Positions 5,659 to 9,445 of a stretch of DNA of 9,445 nucleotides are shown here, in pieces. The notes under the pieces were generated by a model, which worked only from the letters and a program-made list of their open reading frames with translations, ran no database searches and was not told the origin of the DNA. The stretch is from an uncultured Anaerotignum sp. (GTDB lineage Bacteria > Bacillota > Clostridia > Lachnospirales > Anaerotignaceae): NCBI GenBank assembly GCA_910578425.1, contig CAJTQX010000062.1:1-9445 (forward strand), written 5' to 3'. A program made the translations under genes and the position numbers. Numbering within the stretch: position 1 is the stretch's first letter; the number at the start of each line of letters is the position of its first letter.

Positions 5659-6618
5659 TTACCTCTCCAAATACTCCCGCAAAAGCCGCTCCATGCCCGC
5701 CAGATCCGCCGCGGCATTCAGCTTCCCGCGCAGCTCCGCCGCTCCCGGCAGCCCCTTCATGTACCACGCCATATGCTTGCGCATCTCGCGCACGCCAATG
5801 TATTCCCCCTTATATTCCACCAGCATCTTTGCGTGCCGCAGGGCCTTCTCTGCGCGCTCCTCCGCGCTGGGCTCCGGCAGCAGTTCCCCCGTTTGCAGAT
5901 AATGCAGTATGCGCCGGAATATCCAGGGATTCCCCTGCGCGCCGCGCCCCACCATAATCGCGTCGCACCCCGTTTCCTCCAGCAGCCGTTCCGCGTCCTG
6001 CGGCGTAAACACGTCCCCGTTGCCAATGACCGGAATACTCACCGCCCGCTTCACCTCCCGAATGCAGTCCCAGTCAGCCTTTCCGCTGTAATACTGTTCC
6101 CGCGTGCGCCCATGCACCGCCACAGCCGCCGCGCCGTTCGCCTCGGCAATCCGAGCAATTTCGGCCGCATTCAGGTGCGCATCATCGAAGCCCTTGCGTA
6201 TTTTGATCGTAACGGGCTTTTTCTGCGCCTCCACCAACGCGCGGACGATTTTCCCCACCAGTTCCGGCGTCTTCGTCAGCGCGCTCCCCTCGCCGTTTTT
6301 CACGATTTTCGGCGCGGGACAGCCCATATTCACATCAATCACATCTATCGGGTACGCCTCAATCTTCCGCGCCATCGCGCCCAGAATCTGCGGGTCGGAG
6401 CCAAAAAGCTGCACCGCCGCCGGACGTTCCTCTGCCGCAATGCGCAGCAGCTCAGTTGTATTCTTATTTTCGTATAAAATCCCCTTCGCGCTCACCATTT
6501 CGGAATACACCAGCCCGCAGCCCATCTCCTTGCAAAGCAGACGGAACGGCAAATCCGTCACTCCGGCCATCGGCGCGAGGAAAACATTATTTTCCAGTTC
6601 CAAATTCCCGATTTTCAT
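5659..6618 (-). CDS. dusB: tRNA-dihydrouridine synthase, DusB-like
   Basis: This FMN- and NADPH-dependent enzyme reduces specific uridines of tRNA to dihydrouridine. The 319-residue product has the family layout: an N-terminal TIM barrel with the FMN-site motif LAPMAGVTDLPFR (14-26), the catalytic cysteine Cys100 in NMGCPAPK, the phosphate- and FMN-binding KIRKGFDD and VHGRTREQYYSGKADW segments, and GNGDVF and IMVGRGAQGNPWIF. A small helical C-terminal RNA-binding domain (about 245-319, with REMRKHMAWYMKGLPG) completes it. I prefer ATG 6618, with GAGGTG six nt upstream; a GTG at 6627 overlaps that site. It has its own promoter at 6642-6670 and is followed by hairpin element B. In many Bacillota dusB is next to other housekeeping genes; here it sits alone between the flagellin gene and the element. 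The Dus subtype is judged from overall similarity and is less certain than the family. Confidence 0.94.
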   Translation of the reverse strand: MKIGNLELENNVFLAPMAGVTDLPFRLLCKEMGCGLVYSEMVSAKGILYENKNTTELLRIAAEERPAAVQLFGSDPQILGAMARKIEAYPIDVIDVNMGCPAPKIVKNGEGSALTKTPELVGKIVRALVEAQKKPVTIKIRKGFDDAHLNAAEIARIAEANGAAAVAVHGRTREQYYSGKADWDCIREVKRAVSIPVIGNGDVFTPQDAERLLEETGCDAIMVGRGAQGNPWIFRRILHYLQTGELLPEPSAEERAEKALRHAKMLVEYKGEYIGVREMRKHMAWYMKGLPGAAELRGKLNAAADLAGMERLLREYLER

Positions 6619-6641
6619 ATCTGACACCTCACTGTCCCGCT

Positions 6642-6670
6642 ATCATACCAGAATAGCGGCACGAAAGCAA
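6642..6670 (-). promoter_or_regulatory. Candidate promoter of dusB
   Basis: On the minus strand, TTGCTT (6665-6670) and TATGAT (6642-6647) are separated by 17 nt, with a TGG directly before the -10 box that makes an extended -10. The start would fall near 6635, giving a very short leader with the GAGGTG ribosome site. Confidence 0.55.
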
Positions 6671-6691
6671 GCGTCCGGCCTTTTTCCGCGC

Positions 6692-6718
6692 AAAAAGGGC
6701 AGGCCCGAAGGTCTGCCC
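6692..6718 (-). terminator. Intrinsic terminator of the flagellin gene
   Basis: On the minus strand a nine-pair stem (GGGCAGACC / GGCCTGCCC, one mismatch) with a TTCG loop is followed by TTTTT. It lies about 40 nt after the flagellin stop codon and about 20 nt before the dusB promoter. Its CAGACCTTCGG core is the same as one hairpin of the elements at 719-1062 and 5395-5623. Confidence 0.88.
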
Positions 6719-6756
6719 AAATGGACTCAAAGAATTTGAAATTCTTTTTTGTGCAA

Positions 6757-9445
6757 TTACTGGAGAAGCTGAAGCACGCCCTGAGGAACCTGGTTCGCCT
6801 GAGCAAGCATAGCCTGAGCCGCCTGAACCAGAATATTGTTCTTCGTGTATGCCATCATTTCCTCTGCCATGTCTGTATCTCTGATGCGGCTTTCCGCAGC
6901 AGTGATATTCTCCGCCTGTACGCCGAGGTTGTTGATTGTGTGCTCCAGTCTGTTCTGGATTGCGCCCAGGTCACCGCGAACGTCAGATACATAGTTGATA
7001 GCGGATCTGATTGTGTCAATAGCATTCTGCGCGCTTGTAGGGTCAGCAATGCTGATTTCATCAATGCCCATCGCGCTTGTATGCATATCTCTCAGACGTA
7101 CTGTCAACTGGTTGTAGCTGTCAGCCGTATCGCCAATCTGCAGTGTCAGGCTATTGTCGAATACAACGGAAGGTCTGGAAATCTCGCCATCGCCGTTCGG
7201 CAGAGAGCTCAGAGTTACAGTACCATCCGCAGCTACATCAGCTACACCATTCTTTACAACTGCCTTGAAAGCCTCGCCCAGTGCCTTTGCGTCAGCAGTC
7301 TTGAAGTTGTCTACGTTAATCGCAATCGCACCGTCCTCTGTTGCTTTGTCGCCCTGTTTTACGAACTGGTATGTCTGACCATTAAATTTCAAAATAGAAC
7401 CTTCCTTAACAGCATTCGGATCAAACTGGAATGTAGCTGTTGTTTTTTCTTCGCCATAAGGGAAATCAACATTGATCTTCTCAACATCGCTGCCCTTCGC
7501 AACCGTGTTAATTGTTACAGAATTCCCTGCTGATGTTACATCATATTTCGGGTCTGTGCTGCCAGCACCATCTTCTTTGTCAATCGCTTCCTTCAAAGCC
7601 TGAGCAATCGTAGATGTGGATGCGTTTGCAATATCGTCAATCACAACTGCAACGTTCCGGCGGTCGGTTACATTGCGGGCATCGCTGACGATTTCATATG
7701 TGTTGTCGCCCACTTTGATTGCTGTGCCATAAGACAGGTTCTTGTCGATCGTAATCGTTGTGCTTGCGCTCTGCTGTGCTACTGCTGCTTCCGAAGTATA
7801 TTTGGATTCAGCCGCAGGTGCTGTTTTCAGGGAGATGGATGCGATATCGCCTGCAACGCCTTTCACGCCTTCTGCACCCGCCTTGGTAGATTCGATTGTC
7901 AGAGCACCAGCATTAGCAGATACCTTGAAGTCATGTGCAGCAGCAGTTGTTGTAGCAGCACCGAAAATCTTATTTGCATCAACTTTCTTGCCGTCTACGT
8001 CTACTTTAACCTTGGAGTCCGCACCAGTCAGGGCCGTCACAATATTATTCATAGAAGTAATATAATCAGCAGCGGCATTAGCCCCGCCAGTACCGATTTC
8101 AAAATCTTTGCCAGCAATCAGGCTGACGCTGAATTCCTGACCATCAGACAGCTTGCCACTGATCTTAAATTCATCGCCTGCACTGAAGTTATTTGTACCA
8201 GCTGCAACCACATGTTTCTCTGCAACTGCAGTAGTAGCCGCACCTGGTGTTCCCGCTGTCTGAGGAGCTACTGTGCTGATTGTTACGCCGTCACGCTTCA
8301 ACTGCATATTTGTAGCTGCACATAGGCCGCCATTTTTCGCTATCAACTGGAAAGCACCATCATTGATTGCTCCATCTGTTCCGTTTTTGTTTGCATTTAC
8401 TGTAAACAGGTCGGAAACCTTCAGATTGCTTTCATCAATGCCAGTAGCCGCAACATCATCGAATTTTGCGTTCATCAGTTTTTCCGCAACATTAGCAGTC
8501 AATGTGGATACCTTGCCGTCTGTGCCAAGCATATCCGCAGTGATTTCGATCGTTGCAGACAGATCCTCGCCGTTATTGCCCTTCAGGTTGAATGTCAGCT
8601 TGTCGCCAACCTGTACATTGACACCATTAACAGAAGTCGTGGTGCCGTCAGAGGAGAACAGACCATCCCAGCCGCCGCTGAACATTACCGTTCCTGCTAC
8701 ACCATCAGTTACAGTATCAGCACCCAATGTACAAGTTTTGTCCGTGCTCTTAATGCTCGTCAGCTTCGCAACATCCTCCGTGCCTTCTTTCAATGCTGTC
8801 AGCGTAACCTTTGTGCCGTCTACGGATACATCAAAACCGGATGCAATGTTGCCGTTCATCTTCAGCGCGTTTTTGATGCTCTCCGCCTGTTCTTCCAGTG
8901 TAGCACCTGTAAATGTTTGATTGTCCGTTGTATTGCCATATGTCAGCGTAATGTTGATTGCCTGGTTCGAAATGTCCGTTCCTGCAAAAGTGATGGTATC
9001 GCCTGTACCGTGGAGCCCCTGCAGGTCAAGTGTAAACGTACCTTTTGTACCTTTGCCTGCGCCGCCTTCCACTTCAATGCCATCAACCATTGAAGTTGTG
9101 TGGTATTCTACGGGCAGCTTGGAAAGCTGACCGGAAAGGCTCTTGCCGTCCAGCAGCTTAATGCCGTTGAAGTTTGTACCGTCAGCAATACGGTCGATTT
9201 CGTCGCGCAGCTGGTTCAGCTCTTTCTGCAGCTGGTAACGGTCTGTTTCGTTGTCGTATGTGCCGTTTGCGGACTGTGTAGCCAGATATACCATTCTGTT
9301 CAGCATGGAATGAACTTCTGTCAGCGCGCCTTCACCTGTCTGTACCAGGGAAATGCCGTCGTTTGCATTTTTCTGCGCTGCTTCCAGACCTTTGATCTGT
9401 GCTCTCATTTTTTCGGAAATAGCCAGACCAGCCGCATCATCGCCT
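6757..9445 (-). CDS. fliC: Very long flagellin, 5' end outside the window
   Basis: This is the filament subunit of the bacterial flagellum, exported through the flagellar type III apparatus. In the window it has 895 residues; the frame is open to the right edge, which reads GDDAAGLAISEKMRAQIKGLEAAQ, so about 45 N-terminal residues are missing. Residue numbers here count from the Met at 9408. The N-terminal D0/D1 part (1-98) has TGEGALTEVHSMLNRMVYLATQ then IDRIADGTNFNGIKLLDG. The C-terminal D1/D0 part (about 755-883) has AQNAIDTIRSAINYVSDVRGDLGAIQNRLEHTINNL and ends VPQGVLQLLQ. Between them lies a ~650-residue variable region readable as five diverged repeats (118-220, 239-361, 408-527, 550-650, 658-752), each with a GD/GxxIxF strand, an Ala-rich helix and a VTL strand. 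There is no HExxH, so it is not a flagellinolysin. Typical flagellins are about 270-550 residues. Two Cys (226, 363) are unusual. The promoter lies outside the window. Confidence 0.96.
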   Translation of the reverse strand, partial: GDDAAGLAISEKMRAQIKGLEAAQKNANDGISLVQTGEGALTEVHSMLNRMVYLATQSANGTYDNETDRYQLQKELNQLRDEIDRIADGTNFNGIKLLDGKSLSGQLSKLPVEYHTTSMVDGIEVEGGAGKGTKGTFTLDLQGLHGTGDTITFAGTDISNQAINITLTYGNTTDNQTFTGATLEEQAESIKNALKMNGNIASGFDVSVDGTKVTLTALKEGTEDVAKLTSIKSTDKTCTLGADTVTDGVAGTVMFSGGWDGLFSSDGTTTSVNGVNVQVGDKLTFNLKGNNGEDLSATIEITADMLGTDGKVSTLTANVAEKLMNAKFDDVAATGIDESNLKVSDLFTVNANKNGTDGAINDGAFQLIAKNGGLCAATNMQLKRDGVTISTVAPQTAGTPGAATTAVAEKHVVAAGTNNFSAGDEFKISGKLSDGQEFSVSLIAGKDFEIGTGGANAAADYITSMNNIVTALTGADSKVKVDVDGKKVDANKIFGAATTTAAAHDFKVSANAGALTIESTKAGAEGVKGVAGDIASISLKTAPAAESKYTSEAAVAQQSASTTITIDKNLSYGTAIKVGDNTYEIVSDARNVTDRRNVAVVIDDIANASTSTIAQALKEAIDKEDGAGSTDPKYDVTSAGNSVTINTVAKGSDVEKINVDFPYGEEKTTATFQFDPNAVKEGSILKFNGQTYQFVKQGDKATEDGAIAINVDNFKTADAKALGEAFKAVVKNGVADVAADGTVTLSSLPNGDGEISRPSVVFDNSLTLQIGDTADSYNQLTVRLRDMHTSAMGIDEISIADPTSAQNAIDTIRSAINYVSDVRGDLGAIQNRLEHTINNLGVQAENITAAESRIRDTDMAEEMMAYTKNNILVQAAQAMLAQANQVPQGVLQLLQ

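Noticed and set aside
5482..6739. 331-aa and 211-aa plus-strand open frames opposite dusB
   Set aside because: They are antisense to a clear dusB with all its catalytic motifs; their products are Arg/His- or Ser-rich with no domain.
8273..9130. Hydrophobic-looking plus-strand open frames opposite the flagellin
   Set aside because: They are reverse-strand readings of the Thr/Ala/Val-rich flagellin repeats, without ribosome sites.
6757..9445. Flagellin as a flagellinolysin (protease-bearing flagellin)
   Set aside because: The variable region has no HExxH zinc site; the two His-containing stretches (EKHVV, AHDFK) do not fit.

Overview
The window looks like chromosomal DNA of an anaerobic, motile, low-to-medium GC Bacillota, most likely a clostridial gut-type bacterium (Lachnospiraceae or a relative). 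This rests on AGGAGG-type ribosome sites, TTGACA-17-TATAAT promoters, and a flagellin whose conserved ends look lachnospiral. The organism call is an inference; no rRNA or other marker is present to confirm it.

Layout, left to right. Positions 1-260 hold three tandem, near-identical sigma-A promoter units about 100 bp apart. All point left, off the window edge, as expected in front of an rRNA/tRNA operon or another very highly expressed transcript. Next is a small leftward gene of unknown function (277-621) with its own promoter. Positions 719-1062 carry a hairpin-packed element with TGTCAAAAAA terminal inverted repeats. A rightward block follows: a small Cro/CI-type regulator (1101-1319), then a manganese exporter MntP (1569-2132), a PAP2-type phosphatase (2145-2705) and an AEC-family transporter (2804-3733), closed by a bidirectional terminator at 3741-3777. 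The rest runs leftward: glycerol kinase (3879-5366), a second and inverted copy of the hairpin element (5395-5623), a DusB-like tRNA-dihydrouridine synthase (5659-6618), and a very long flagellin (6757 to the window end, 5' end missing).

The genes are mostly housekeeping and are not one pathway. mntP and the PAP2 gene are 12 nt apart and probably share a transcript; the AEC gene may be read from it and from its own promoter. glpK stands alone without glpF or glpD. The flagellin is a single transcription unit with its own terminator.

Most worth a second look: (1) the two-copy modular hairpin element, with back-to-back 3-nt-loop hairpins and a bidirectional terminator at one end; (2) the giant flagellin, whose roughly 650-residue central region can be read as five diverged copies of a strand-helix-strand unit; (3) the triplicated promoter array, where each predicted start is followed by the same GCCGCT/AGCGGC leader stem; (4) a glycerol kinase that appears to lack the histidine used for HPr-dependent activation. 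I found no convincing evidence of a new defence, secretion or biosynthetic system.
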